Of a stretch of DNA of 64,000 bases, positions 26,332 to 35,297 are shown piece by piece. The notes under the pieces were generated by a model. That model made no database searches. It was not told the DNA's origin and worked only from the letters and a program-made list of their open reading frames with translations. Origin of the DNA: Chitinophaga pinensis. GTDB taxonomy: Bacteria; Bacteroidota; Bacteroidia; Chitinophagales; Chitinophagaceae. Position numbers and translations under genes: made by a program. Positions within the stretch are counted from its first letter, which is position 1. Each line of letters begins with the position of its first letter. The stretch covers positions 1 through 64,000 of the forward strand of contig NZ_VOHS01000027.1 of the NCBI RefSeq assembly GCF_007896845.1, read 5' to 3'.

Positions 26332-27210
26332 ATGTTACTTAAAAAGATCGGTACACTGCTGCTTTGCAGTTTTTCATTGTTAACCGCCAAAGCTCAGCAA
26401 CAACCCAAAGAAAAGTCTTCCCTCTTATGGGAAATCTCCGGTAAAGACCTTAAAAGCCCTTCCTGGTTATATGGTACCATCCATATTGTTTGCCAGGACG
26501 ACCTGCATTTCTCCACCGCTACCAGGGATGCTATTAAACAGGCTAAGTCATTATTCCTTGAGATCGATATGTCTGATCCGCAGGAAATGCAGTCCCTGCA
26601 GGCAGCGATGATGATGCCGGAAGGTTATTCCTTTAAAAGCTTTGTCAGTGAAGCCGAATACAAACAATTAAAAGAATGGTGTCAGGACTCTATGCATCTG
26701 GACGTAGCGGTACTTGACAGATTTAAACCGCTTGTATTGCTGTCGCTGATCACCAGACAGTATTTTACTTCTGTTTGCCAGAACCCGGCTTATTGTGAAG
26801 CAGAACTGGTAAAGCTTGCACAGGAGCAGCAATTGCCTGTTCACGGACTGGAAAAAGCACTTGATCAGGTTGCCATATTCGACAGTATTCCTGATAAGGA
26901 AGAAGCACAGATGATCCTGAAAACCATCGGTGAACCTGAGAAAACACGCGAAACCTATTCTCAGATGTTACAATCTTACCGCGCACAAGATGTGACCGCA
27001 CTCGCCAAACTGATGACCGAAACAGAAGACATGGTACGCTATAAAGATATTCTGCTGGATGCCCGTAACCGTAACTGGGTGCCACTTATTGCAGCAGCAG
27101 CGGCGAAAGAACCTACTTTCTTTGCAGTAGGCGCAGGACATCTGGGTGGTAATACCGGCGTTATTGCATTATTGCGCAAGCAGGGATATACAGTGAAGCC
27201 AGTACAATAA
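26332..27210 (+). CDS. TraB/GumN family protein, catalytic motifs intact
   Basis: A 292-residue exported protein of the TraB/GumN (TIKI-like) family, whose eukaryotic TIKI members are metalloproteases using paired GxxH motifs. The signal peptide ends at about LLTAKAQ. Both motifs are present: GTIH in SWLYGTIHIVC and GAGH in FFAVGAGHLGGNTG. Other family blocks are LFLEIDMSDPQEMQ, QLPVHGLEKALDQVAIFDSI and RNRNWVPLI. The bacterial function is unknown. It begins 2 bp after the BioF-like gene. The gene that follows is a diverged paralogue in which both motifs are altered. Confidence 0.88.
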   Translation: MLLKKIGTLLLCSFSLLTAKAQQQPKEKSSLLWEISGKDLKSPSWLYGTIHIVCQDDLHFSTATRDAIKQAKSLFLEIDMSDPQEMQSLQAAMMMPEGYSFKSFVSEAEYKQLKEWCQDSMHLDVAVLDRFKPLVLLSLITRQYFTSVCQNPAYCEAELVKLAQEQQLPVHGLEKALDQVAIFDSIPDKEEAQMILKTIGEPEKTRETYSQMLQSYRAQDVTALAKLMTETEDMVRYKDILLDARNRNWVPLIAAAAAKEPTFFAVGAGHLGGNTGVIALLRKQGYTVKPVQ

Positions 27211-27324
27211 GCTCCCACCCATCAATGATAGCCGGCATGTCCTGCATGCCTCAGGTCATTCAGGGGGATGACAATTCAATTGTCTATATAGCTGATACAG
27301 CTATGAACTATGGCGCAATTCTGC

Positions 27325-27332
27325 TAATTTCG
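27325..27332 (+). promoter_or_regulatory. -7-like box TAATTTCG ahead of second TraB gene
   Basis: One mismatch to TAnnTTTG. It lies five bases before the AUA that stands where the coding frame should begin, the same distance as in tamB, whose upstream region is homologous. Confidence 0.35.
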
Positions 27333-27336
27333 CCCC

Positions 27337-28320
27337 ATAAAATCCCGCAACCTGAAACGAATACCTAAGAAACCAGCCATTATACTCCTGAGTATATCAG
27401 GGCTTATTGCTTTGACAATTGTCCTGATGAAGATGCCAGCAGTAAAGCTGTTTAAAACGCATACGGAGACAGACCGGCTATCTGCACAACAAACAAAAGA
27501 TACTGCAGTTACATCATCCCTGCTGTGGAAGATATCCGGCAATGACCTGGAAAAACCATCGTGGCTCTACGGGATAATAGATGTATTCTGTTCACAACAG
27601 CCTCACATACCTGAGGCTGTACGCACCGCGCTGAAACAATCACGTTCATTATATCTTCCAACAGATATACTTGTGCCGGGCCCTGAAAAGGAAAAGGCAA
27701 TACGGGCAGCTATAACGATGCCAGAAGGATATTCGTTCAAAAAGCTATTCAGTGAAGCAGAATACAAAGAGCTCCGTGAATGGTTTCCCGACTCTCTGAA
27801 AACGCGCCTGGCATCGATGGACAGAGTCAGACCAGCAATCATAAATGCGCTGATTATATATATGGCTTTCGCACCATTTTGCAAAGAGCAGGTGTATGAT
27901 GGTACAGAACTGGTAAAACTTGCGCAGGCGCAGCAATTGCCCGTATTTGGACTGGAAGAAATAGCCGATGAAATAGCTGTGGCTGACAGTATCCCGGATG
28001 AAGAAGAAGCACAGATGATGCTCAAAATAATCAGAAATCCCCAAAAAATGGATAGCTTATTTCGTGGAATTATCAATGCCTACAAAATACAGGATATTGA
28101 TTCAATTCTCATAGCAATGACGGCTACAGAAGATATGCAACGTCATAAAGCCATGATGCTGGACCACCGTAACTATAAATGGGCACCTCTCATTATCGAT
28201 CAGGCTCTCTGGGCACCTTCATTCTTTGCTATACCAGCCGTTCACCTGGGTGGCAGCACAGGACTGGTCGCATTACTCCGTAAAGAAGGCTATACGGTCA
28301 CTCCTGTGCTCATGCAATAA
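27337..28320 (+). CDS. Diverged TraB/GumN paralogue with tamB-like anchor and no standard start codon
   Basis: The body (from about 27500) aligns with the preceding TraB-like protein, for example SLLWKISGNDLEKPSWLYG and TMPEGYSFKKLFSEAEYKEL. Both GxxH motifs are changed: GTIH is GIID, and GAGH is PAVH although the His remains. Metal-dependent activity is therefore doubtful. The N-terminus is not a signal peptide but a membrane anchor (KKPAIILLSISGLIALTIVL) encoded by DNA homologous to the tamB 5' end. Upstream of TTG 27412 the frame stays open to 27337 without ATG, GTG or TTG. I give 27337 (AUA) as the homologous start position; TTG 27412 or ATG 27421 are conventional alternatives that lose most of the anchor. 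Confidence 0.7.
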   Translation: MKSRNLKRIPKKPAIILLSISGLIALTIVLMKMPAVKLFKTHTETDRLSAQQTKDTAVTSSLLWKISGNDLEKPSWLYGIIDVFCSQQPHIPEAVRTALKQSRSLYLPTDILVPGPEKEKAIRAAITMPEGYSFKKLFSEAEYKELREWFPDSLKTRLASMDRVRPAIINALIIYMAFAPFCKEQVYDGTELVKLAQAQQLPVFGLEEIADEIAVADSIPDEEEAQMMLKIIRNPQKMDSLFRGIINAYKIQDIDSILIAMTATEDMQRHKAMMLDHRNYKWAPLIIDQALWAPSFFAIPAVHLGGSTGLVALLRKEGYTVTPVLMQ

Positions 28321-28464
28321 ACTGTTAAATTCCTGTTACAAACGCCCATTTACAGACGACAAACAGTGATCCCGCGTTCTCATGGGGGTTCTATCAACAC
28401 ATCACCGGATATTAAATCGTTGCATTCATAGACTATTCAGCTATGGACTATGGACTAATTCAAC

Positions 28465-28472
28465 TATTTTTG
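28465..28472 (+). promoter_or_regulatory. -7 box TATTTTTG ahead of tamB
   Basis: Exact TAnnTTTG, five bases before the AUU at 28477. With initiation about seven bases downstream the mRNA would be leaderless or nearly so. Just upstream is a short tandem of CTATGGA. Confidence 0.45.
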
Positions 28473-28476
28473 CCGG

Positions 28477-31400
28477 ATTAAATCTCGCAGCCTGAAAAAA
28501 GTACGCAAAATATTAACTGTAATCCTTCTGAGTTTACTGGGCCTTGTTATCCTGATAAGCGTCCTCGTAAATATTCCGGTGGTACAGAACTTCCTTGTAC
28601 ATGAGGCCACAAGCCGGCTATCCCAACAACTAAAGACGAAAGTTGAAATAGAGCACGTCAATATACGGCTCTTTAACAGTCTGCGGTTGGAAGGAACCCT
28701 GATCGAGGATCGTCATAAAGACACCCTGCTGTATGCCCGTGTACTACAATTGCGTATTACAGACTGGTTCTTCTTTCAGGAAAAGCCCGTACTGAAGTTC
28801 ATAGGACTGGAAGATGCTGATGTGAACCTGATCCGTCACAGAAATGACTCCTTATGGAACTATCAGTTTATCATCGACGAATTCAGTGCCCCACCAGATA
28901 CCACACACAAGAAAAAGGAAGGAAGCGGAGGCATATCCCTTGATCTGCGTAAAACGGACCTGCGCAATGTCCGTATCAATCAGATAGACGCCTGGATCGG
29001 TGAAGACATGCGTGTGGCTGCTAAACGCATTTATCTGGATGCCAAGAATATAGATCTCAATCTGCATAACATTGATATACAGGAACTGACACTGGATAAG
29101 CCTACGTTTATCATTACCCGGTACCCGGCTTCTCCACTTCGCAAGAAGAGACCTGCACCACCCGCACCCGAACTGACAGATACCGCTGCCATACCAGCCT
29201 TACGCTGGAACAGCGCCAACTGGAAGTTGCTCGTAAAAGAGATTTCCATCAAGGACGGTACACTGGGAGTAGATGATCTGGAAGATTCTACAAAGATTGA
29301 AGCAGGCTATTTCGCCCCCAACCATATCCGTTTCAATAGTATCAATCTCTCTCTGGCTAATACAAGTATGGTAAAGGACAGTATCCTCGGCGATCTGACC
29401 ATGAGCACCAAAGAGCGTTGCGGTTTCGAGGTAAAGAAACTGACTGCACGCTTTAAGATGTCGCCGGTGGAAATGGAGTTCTCCCACATGGACCTCATGA
29501 CCAACCGTAGCCATCTGCGGGATTACTATACCATGCAATATGCTGATATCAGCAACATGAATGACTATGTAGATGCCGTTTATATGCGCGCACATATCGT
29601 GAACAGTAAACTGCATTCTGATGATATTGCCTACTTTGCACCGATCCTGTCCGACTGGAAAAAAGAGATCCTGCTGAACGGAGACGCCAGAGGCCCTGTC
29701 AGCAATCTGAAAGCTAACAACATTGAATTACAGGCCGGTACAACCACCCGTTTACTCGGAGGTATTGAACTGCGCGGCCTGCCTGATATCAACAACACCT
29801 CCATTGATTTTCATGCAGATGAACTGCTGACCACCGGTGCAGATATCCTTAGTATCGCGCCGGAGTTAAGGAATACAGATCCATTAAGGCTGGACCGCCT
29901 GACCAACATCCGTTTTGCGGGTAGTTTCACAGGATTCGTAAGTGACTTCGTTGCCTATGGTAAGTTCCAGACCAATCTGGGTAACCTGAACTCGGATATC
30001 AACTTCAAAACGAGCAAGGATATACCGGTGTATTCCGGTAGTCTGACAACAGATGCCTTTAACGTGGGTAGCCTCTTAGGTGTACCTGAACTGACCAGCA
30101 TTTCCCTCAGCGCAAAACTGAACGGCGAAGGCTTCAACTTCAAGACACTGAAGGCCGCAGTAGATGCAGATGTACAACAGATCACGCTTAACGGATACTC
30201 TTATAGCAATATCAAGACGAAAGGCGATATGAACCGCAAGTTCTTCAACGGTTCACTGACTGCCAATGATCCGAACCTCGATATGGATTTTGCAGGTACT
30301 ATTGACTTCAATGAAGAGGTACCCATATTCGACTTTGATGCTGACATCCGTCACAGTAATCTACGCGCCTTACAGCTGACAAAAGATTCCATTATGCTGC
30401 AGGCAAAACTGGCACTTAACTTTGCCGGTAGCAATATTGATAACTTTAACGGTTCTGCGAGAGTATACAACGTATCCCTGTTCAAAGACCAGCGCAGACT
30501 GGAATTTGACTCCCTCAACGTGTCCACTCACTTTGAGAATAATGTAAAAGTACTGGCGATACAGGGTAGTGAAATCGGCGGGTATGTAAAAGGTAATTAC
30601 AGCTTCATGCAGTTACCAGACGCCTTCCGGCTCTTATTGAACAAATACTATCCGAGCTACTTCCCCGATGCGCCAAAAGATAATATCCAGCAGGATTTCT
30701 CTTTTGCATTCAATATGGGACAAGTAGACAAACTGATCCGTGGCTTCTCTAAAGACATTTCTGGTTTTGATAATTCTACTGTAGAAGGCTCACTGAATAC
30801 AATCAAAGGAAATCTGGCCCTGCAGGTGAATGTACCGCTGGCCTCCTACAGAAATTTCCATTTTGAAGACCTGCAACTGAAGAGTTCCGGTAACTTCAAT
30901 AAGATTGATATCAGCACAAGTATCGGAAAAGTCTCTTCCGGCGATCGGGTATGGCTACAGCATCCGCTGATACTGGCAAACTCCGGACGGGATACTTCCT
31001 ATATCAAAGTAGACCTTCAGGCTGGCGACTCTTCCAGTCTGGATGGATTCTATGCCCGCGTGGTGACCGTACAGGAAGGCGTCAAGGTGAGTTTCCTCAA
31101 CAGCGCCTTTACAGTAAACGAGCGACAATGGAATGTGACACCGGGCAACGAGATCTACTGGAGCAAAGACTTCCTGACAATCAATAATCTGCAGGTAACG
31201 AGAAATGAGCAGAGCATTACGGTGGAAACCAATGAGTTCAATCCGGATGAGTCACGGTTCATCGTGAATCTGAAGAACCTTAATCTGACAGACGTAATCC
31301 CTTCCCAGCTAACCGCCTTGCGTATTGAAGGCTTTGCTGACGGGAAAATAGATATTTCCGATCCGATACATAATCTTGCTGTTGATGCCAATATCACAAC

Positions 31401-33309
31401 CAGCGAATTACGTATTGATAACGACTCCATTGGTCTGGTAGCTTTTGAAGGTGGATACAGACAGGAGACTGATGACGTGACCTTTTCAGTACGATCAGAA
31501 AATAAAGGAAAGAACCTCTTCGCAGAAGGCCTGATCGGCGTGTCTGAGACTAATAACAGACTGGAAGCCAATGTAGAGCTAAATGGCACCTCCCTCAGTA
31601 TACTGGACCGTTTTGTCAATGAGTATGTAACTGATCTGAAAGGCAATGTGAGCGGAAAGCTGTCTGTTGCCGGTACTACCAAAGTCCCGTCGGTCCGGGG
31701 GAATCTGCGTATTGACAGTGTGGGGGTCAGGGTATTATACCTTGGTACCCGTTATACCATTCCACGACTGAATGTCAATGTGGACGATAACCTTATAGAA
31801 TTCGGTAACTTCTCTATCGTCGATAAGAATAACAGCAGGGCGAGTGCCAGCGGTTATATCTCTCACGATCATTTCAATAACCTGAACTTCGACTTTGACG
31901 TAACTGCCCGCAACTTTGTCTTCCTTAATACGGGTGCGGCAGACAGCGACCTGTTTTATGGAGATGTAATTTCAGATGGTAAGGTGTATTTCTCCGGTCC
32001 GCTGAATGATCTTCAATTGCGTATTCAGGCCCGACCGGGTAAAGGCACACACTTCTATCTCCCCTTATCAGATAGTAAAGACATTGGCCGTTCTGACTAT
32101 ATCACTTTCAAATCCTATGGTACAGAACTGAAGGAAGAAAAGAAAAAGAAGAAGGACAACGTACGTCTGAACGTGAAACTGGATATTTCGGCTACGCCGG
32201 ATGCGCAGATCGACGTGATTATGGATGCTGCTTCCGGTGATATGATCTCCGCAAATGGTAACGGTAACCTCCAGATTATGGTGAATACTGAGGGAGACTT
32301 CAATATGTTTGGTAACTATGAGATCGTTTCCGGATCTTACAATTTCACCCTGCAAAGGCTGACCAGCTGGAAATTCGACATTGATAAGAGCAGTACCATC
32401 ACCTGGAATGGTGATCCGAATGAAGCCAAAGTAGACGTTCACGCCAAATACACCCTGCCTAAAGTCAGTCTGTACAACCTTGTGGGCACTGCCTCTACTG
32501 CAAGCGACAAACTGGCTACCCGTACTGAAAGAGTGGACATCCTGATCAATCTGCGGAATGAGCTGATGAAACCGGATATTACTTACGAGATCAACCTGCC
32601 GGAAGTAGGGTCACTGGCTTATGAAAGTGGCGTTGCTGCCAAGCTGCGTGAGGTGAATCAGGACCAGAACAAAGCACTGCAACAGATGGCCGGCCTCCTG
32701 TTGTTCAACCAGTTCCTGCCGGAAGATCCTAACTCCGCCGGCGGTGCAAACGTGGCAACTACCGGTAAGAACAGTGTGGGACAGGCATTGAGTGCACAGG
32801 CATCAGCCATCCTGAATAATATTACCGGTGTACTGCTGAAAAACAGTGGTATCGGTATCAACGTGAACTACCGCGCCTATAACATTGGTAATCAGGACAA
32901 TGCCTCGCTTGACCGTAATCAGGTAAGCGCCGGTGTGACCAGTAACCTCTATAACAACAGGATCAGATTATATGTGGGTGGCGACTATGATTGGGGGAAG
33001 GCGAATACATCGGCTAATGCAAACCGTTTCGCAGGTGACTTCCGTGCGGAGTATCTGCTGACACCGGAAGGCCGTGTTCGTATCAATGCGTTTAGCAAAT
33101 CGGATTATGATGTGTATAACCTTGTAAACCGTAACAAGGCTGGTCTGGGTATTTCTTACGTACGTGAGTATAATAAGTTCTCGGAGCTGTTTAATGAACG
33201 GAACAGGCGTCGTATGCTGGATTCTATGCGTAGAGCGGAAGCAGCGAGATTAGAAGAGAAAGAGCGGGAAGACAGAAGGGAAGATTCGATAAAGAGAGTT
33301 AAGAATTAA
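28477..33309 (+). CDS. tamB: TamB-family (DUF490) translocation/assembly module protein
   Basis: A giant protein of about 1610 residues, anchored in the inner membrane and spanning the periplasm to the outer membrane. In Proteobacteria TamB works with TamA in barrel assembly and lipid transport. An N-terminal helix (ILTVILLSLLGLVILISVLV) is followed by IPVVQNFLVHEATSRLSQQL, the usual TamB opening. Then comes a very long repetitive beta-rich middle (TamB taco fold). The C-terminal DUF490 domain has NLQIMVNTEGDFNMFGNYEI, SGSYNFTLQRLTSWKFDID and LLFNQFLPEDPNS. The last 45 residues are charged. The first standard codon is GTG 28579, after the anchor. Upstream the frame is open only to a TAA at 28456-28458 and has no ATG, GTG or TTG, so I put the start at AUU 28477, the position matching the AUA in the previous gene. 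Confidence 0.9.
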   Translation: MKSRSLKKVRKILTVILLSLLGLVILISVLVNIPVVQNFLVHEATSRLSQQLKTKVEIEHVNIRLFNSLRLEGTLIEDRHKDTLLYARVLQLRITDWFFFQEKPVLKFIGLEDADVNLIRHRNDSLWNYQFIIDEFSAPPDTTHKKKEGSGGISLDLRKTDLRNVRINQIDAWIGEDMRVAAKRIYLDAKNIDLNLHNIDIQELTLDKPTFIITRYPASPLRKKRPAPPAPELTDTAAIPALRWNSANWKLLVKEISIKDGTLGVDDLEDSTKIEAGYFAPNHIRFNSINLSLANTSMVKDSILGDLTMSTKERCGFEVKKLTARFKMSPVEMEFSHMDLMTNRSHLRDYYTMQYADISNMNDYVDAVYMRAHIVNSKLHSDDIAYFAPILSDWKKEILLNGDARGPVSNLKANNIELQAGTTTRLLGGIELRGLPDINNTSIDFHADELLTTGADILSIAPELRNTDPLRLDRLTNIRFAGSFTGFVSDFVAYGKFQTNLGNLNSDINFKTSKDIPVYSGSLTTDAFNVGSLLGVPELTSISLSAKLNGEGFNFKTLKAAVDADVQQITLNGYSYSNIKTKGDMNRKFFNGSLTANDPNLDMDFAGTIDFNEEVPIFDFDADIRHSNLRALQLTKDSIMLQAKLALNFAGSNIDNFNGSARVYNVSLFKDQRRLEFDSLNVSTHFENNVKVLAIQGSEIGGYVKGNYSFMQLPDAFRLLLNKYYPSYFPDAPKDNIQQDFSFAFNMGQVDKLIRGFSKDISGFDNSTVEGSLNTIKGNLALQVNVPLASYRNFHFEDLQLKSSGNFNKIDISTSIGKVSSGDRVWLQHPLILANSGRDTSYIKVDLQAGDSSSLDGFYARVVTVQEGVKVSFLNSAFTVNERQWNVTPGNEIYWSKDFLTINNLQVTRNEQSITVETNEFNPDESRFIVNLKNLNLTDVIPSQLTALRIEGFADGKIDISDPIHNLAVDANITTSELRIDNDSIGLVAFEGGYRQETDDVTFSVRSENKGKNLFAEGLIGVSETNNRLEANVELNGTSLSILDRFVNEYVTDLKGNVSGKLSVAGTTKVPSVRGNLRIDSVGVRVLYLGTRYTIPRLNVNVDDNLIEFGNFSIVDKNNSRASASGYISHDHFNNLNFDFDVTARNFVFLNTGAADSDLFYGDVISDGKVYFSGPLNDLQLRIQARPGKGTHFYLPLSDSKDIGRSDYITFKSYGTELKEEKKKKKDNVRLNVKLDISATPDAQIDVIMDAASGDMISANGNGNLQIMVNTEGDFNMFGNYEIVSGSYNFTLQRLTSWKFDIDKSSTITWNGDPNEAKVDVHAKYTLPKVSLYNLVGTASTASDKLATRTERVDILINLRNELMKPDITYEINLPEVGSLAYESGVAAKLREVNQDQNKALQQMAGLLLFNQFLPEDPNSAGGANVATTGKNSVGQALSAQASAILNNITGVLLKNSGIGINVNYRAYNIGNQDNASLDRNQVSAGVTSNLYNNRIRLYVGGDYDWGKANTSANANRFAGDFRAEYLLTPEGRVRINAFSKSDYDVYNLVNRNKAGLGISYVREYNKFSELFNERNRRRMLDSMRRAEAARLEEKEREDRREDSIKRVKN

Positions 33310-33386
33310 TATTCAATTAGTTAAACCTGACATTGTCCTGAAGACCAGCAAATTAAAGACAGGCATAGGACAGTTGTAAGGGTGTA

Positions 33387-33605
33387 GATGAGGTGGATCT
33401 GATACGGGCCTGAGATACTGTAAAGCCGGAGAAAAGGTGGACTTGATCTGGAGATGAGGTGGACTTGATATGAACCTGAGACGCTATAAAGGCGGAGAAA
33501 ACGTGGACTTGATATGGAGATGAGGTGGACTTGATATGGACCTGAGAAGCTATAAAGGCGAAGAAAACGTGGACTTGATATGGAGATGAGGTGGACTTGA
33601 TATGG
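33387..33605. repeat. 66-bp tandem repeat, 3.3 copies, between tamB and ribBA
   Basis: Units begin at 33387, 33453, 33519 and 33585 (partial). Each contains the shorter motif GTGGACTTGATATGG or a variant twice, so the unit is itself composite. Later copies are nearly identical and the first is more diverged. On the minus strand the unit is 22 codons and stays open (33321-33608, 95 codons). Confidence 0.9.
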
Positions 33606-33629
33606 CATTAATGCGATCTATATATAGTT

Positions 33630-33680
33630 AATATAAAAGTGAAGGCGCTTCCGGACCGGAGGCGCCTTCACTTTTATATT
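33630..33680. terminator. Long bidirectional terminator hairpin between tamB and ribBA
   Basis: A 19-bp perfect stem, AATATAAAAGTGAAGGCGC (33630-33648) with its complement at 33662-33680, and a CCGG-containing loop. A/T runs on both ends suit termination of both convergent genes. Confidence 0.85.
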
Positions 33681-33723
33681 AACTTTTGCAACGATCTCCG
33701 CTGCATTTGAATTCCTGCTTGCA

Positions 33724-34926
33724 TTACCCTTTGAGGATCTCATGTCCTAACTTATCACGTTTGGTCTTGAGATAGAACTCGTTATGTGGGTTTGGATGTA
33801 CCTCGATCGCTACATTTTCCACGATTTCAAGACCGTATCCTTTCAGACCGGCTCTTTTACGCGGGTTATTAGTGATCAGGCGCATTTTGGAGATGTTCAT
33901 ATGACGGAGGATCTGTGCTCCGACGCCATAGTCGCGTTCATCCATTTTGAAACCCAGTTCGAGGTTAGCCTGTACGGTATCGCGGCCTTCTTCCTGCAGT
34001 TTATAAGCTTTCAGTTTGTTGAGCAGACCGATACCACGACCTTCCTGATTCATGTACAGGATCAGGCCTTTCCCTTCACGTTCTACCATTTCCATGGCTT
34101 TATGCAGCTGTTCGCCACAATCACAACGGAGGGAATGGAGGATATCGCCGGTTACGCAGGAAGAGTGAATGCGAACCAGTACGGGTTCACCTTTTTCCCA
34201 GGTACCTTTTTTCAGTGCCATGTGCAGGTCACCTGAGTTGAGCTGTTTAAAAGCGACGAGTTCGAAATCACCGTATTCAGTTGGCATGTTTACGGTTACC
34301 TGTTCCTCGATCAGGGTTTCTTTTTCGAGGCGGTATTCGATCAGGTCTTTTATGGAGATCAGTTTCAGGTTAAACTGGTTGGCAATTTCGCGTAATTCCG
34401 GGAGGCGTGCCATGGAACCGTCTTCGTTCATGATTTCCACCAGTACACCAGCAGGTTCGAATCCGGCCAGTCTGGCCAGGTCGATGGTTGCTTCGGTATG
34501 GCCGGTACGACGAAGTACGCCACCACTTTTTGCTTTCAGGGGGAAGATATGTCCCGGTTTGCCCAGTTCTTCCGGACGGGTATTAGGATCAATCAGGGCC
34601 TGTACGGTCTTGGCGCGGTCGTGAGCCGAGATGCCGGTGGTGCAGCCGTGACCCAGCAGGTCAACGGATACAGTAAAGGGAGTCTGGTGCAGAGCAGTGT
34701 TATCACGCACCATCATTTCCAGTTTCAGTTCCTCGCAACGCTCCTCCACCAGGGGGGCACATATTAAACCACGGCCGTAACGGCTCATGAAATTGATGAT
34801 CTCCGGTGTAACGTTCCTTGCTGCTGTAACAAAATCTCCTTCATTCTCCCTGTCTTCATCATCTACCACTATTACCAGCTTACCATTCCTGATATCTTCT
34901 ATGGCTGATTCTATTGTATCTAACAT
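33724..34926 (-). CDS. ribBA: Bifunctional DHBP synthase / GTP cyclohydrolase II (RibBA)
   Basis: Makes both riboflavin precursors. The N-terminal half (residues about 1-200) is 3,4-dihydroxy-2-butanone-4-phosphate synthase, with the acidic metal motif [28 protein letters not shown] and [13 protein letters not shown]. The C-terminal half (about 205-400) is GTP cyclohydrolase II, with the zinc cysteines in [20 protein letters not shown], then [20 protein letters not shown] and the GTP-binding [17 protein letters not shown]. Length of 400 residues is standard. Other rib genes are not in the window, and no FMN riboswitch is evident in the upstream region. Confidence 0.97.
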   Translation of the reverse strand: MLDTIESAIEDIRNGKLVIVVDDEDRENEGDFVTAARNVTPEIINFMSRYGRGLICAPLVEERCEELKLEMMVRDNTALHQTPFTVSVDLLGHGCTTGISAHDRAKTVQALIDPNTRPEELGKPGHIFPLKAKSGGVLRRTGHTEATIDLARLAGFEPAGVLVEIMNEDGSMARLPELREIANQFNLKLISIKDLIEYRLEKETLIEEQVTVNMPTEYGDFELVAFKQLNSGDLHMALKKGTWEKGEPVLVRIHSSCVTGDILHSLRCDCGEQLHKAMEMVEREGKGLILYMNQEGRGIGLLNKLKAYKLQEEGRDTVQANLELGFKMDERDYGVGAQILRHMNISKMRLITNNPRKRAGLKGYGLEIVENVAIEVHPNPHNEFYLKTKRDKLGHEILKG

Positions 34927-34950
34927 AGAGCTTTATTATAGATTAATGTG

Positions 34951-34958
34951 CAAAGTTA
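34951..34958 (-). promoter_or_regulatory. -7 box TAACTTTG for ribBA
   Basis: On the minus strand, an exact TAnnTTTG about 25 bp before the ribBA ATG. The TSS would leave a short leader, too short for an FMN riboswitch. Confidence 0.5.
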
Positions 34959-35297
34959 TGGTAAAATAAGAACTGTTCACTTTCCTTTCTGCTTACTTTC
35001 AGGTAAGCCGATGCATATATTATTATATGTATATCAATCTCTCATTGATAAAACCGAATAATTTGACAACGTACGCGGCTATAAATAAGGTATTTAAAAG
35101 TTTTCTATTCGATTTTTTAGAAATTACGAAGCAATTTCTTGAACAAACTCAATGAAATGGCTGTTAAAACTGGCAACTGTCCAAAATTGTATCCTATAAG
35201 CCTAATGAGATCAATCGCATAACAATTTGTTAATTTCAAGTTAAAATTCGTTAGGATTTATTCCCCAATTTTGCGTCATAAATCAAACTGCTCTTAT
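34959..35297. other. AT-rich intergenic region between ribBA and a TonB receptor
   Basis: About 340 bp of AT-rich sequence carrying the diverging upstream regions. No gene, strong hairpin or repeat is visible. A CAATTTTG box at about 35265 resembles a -7 element for the TonB receptor, with one mismatch. Confidence 0.45.

Larger units (their letters stand above)
33310..33723. other. Gene-poor stretch after tamB
   Basis: About 410 bp holding the 66-bp tandem repeat and the bidirectional hairpin described above. The only long frame is the 95-codon repeat-derived one on the minus strand, which I do not accept as a gene. Confidence 0.6.

Noticed and set aside
33387-33605. CRISPR array
   Set aside because: Repeats are 66 bp, directly abutting and nearly identical over their full length, with no unique spacers and no cas genes.
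34927-35270. FMN riboswitch ahead of ribBA
   Set aside because: The -7 box lies only about 25 bp from the start and none of the conserved RFN helices can be traced.
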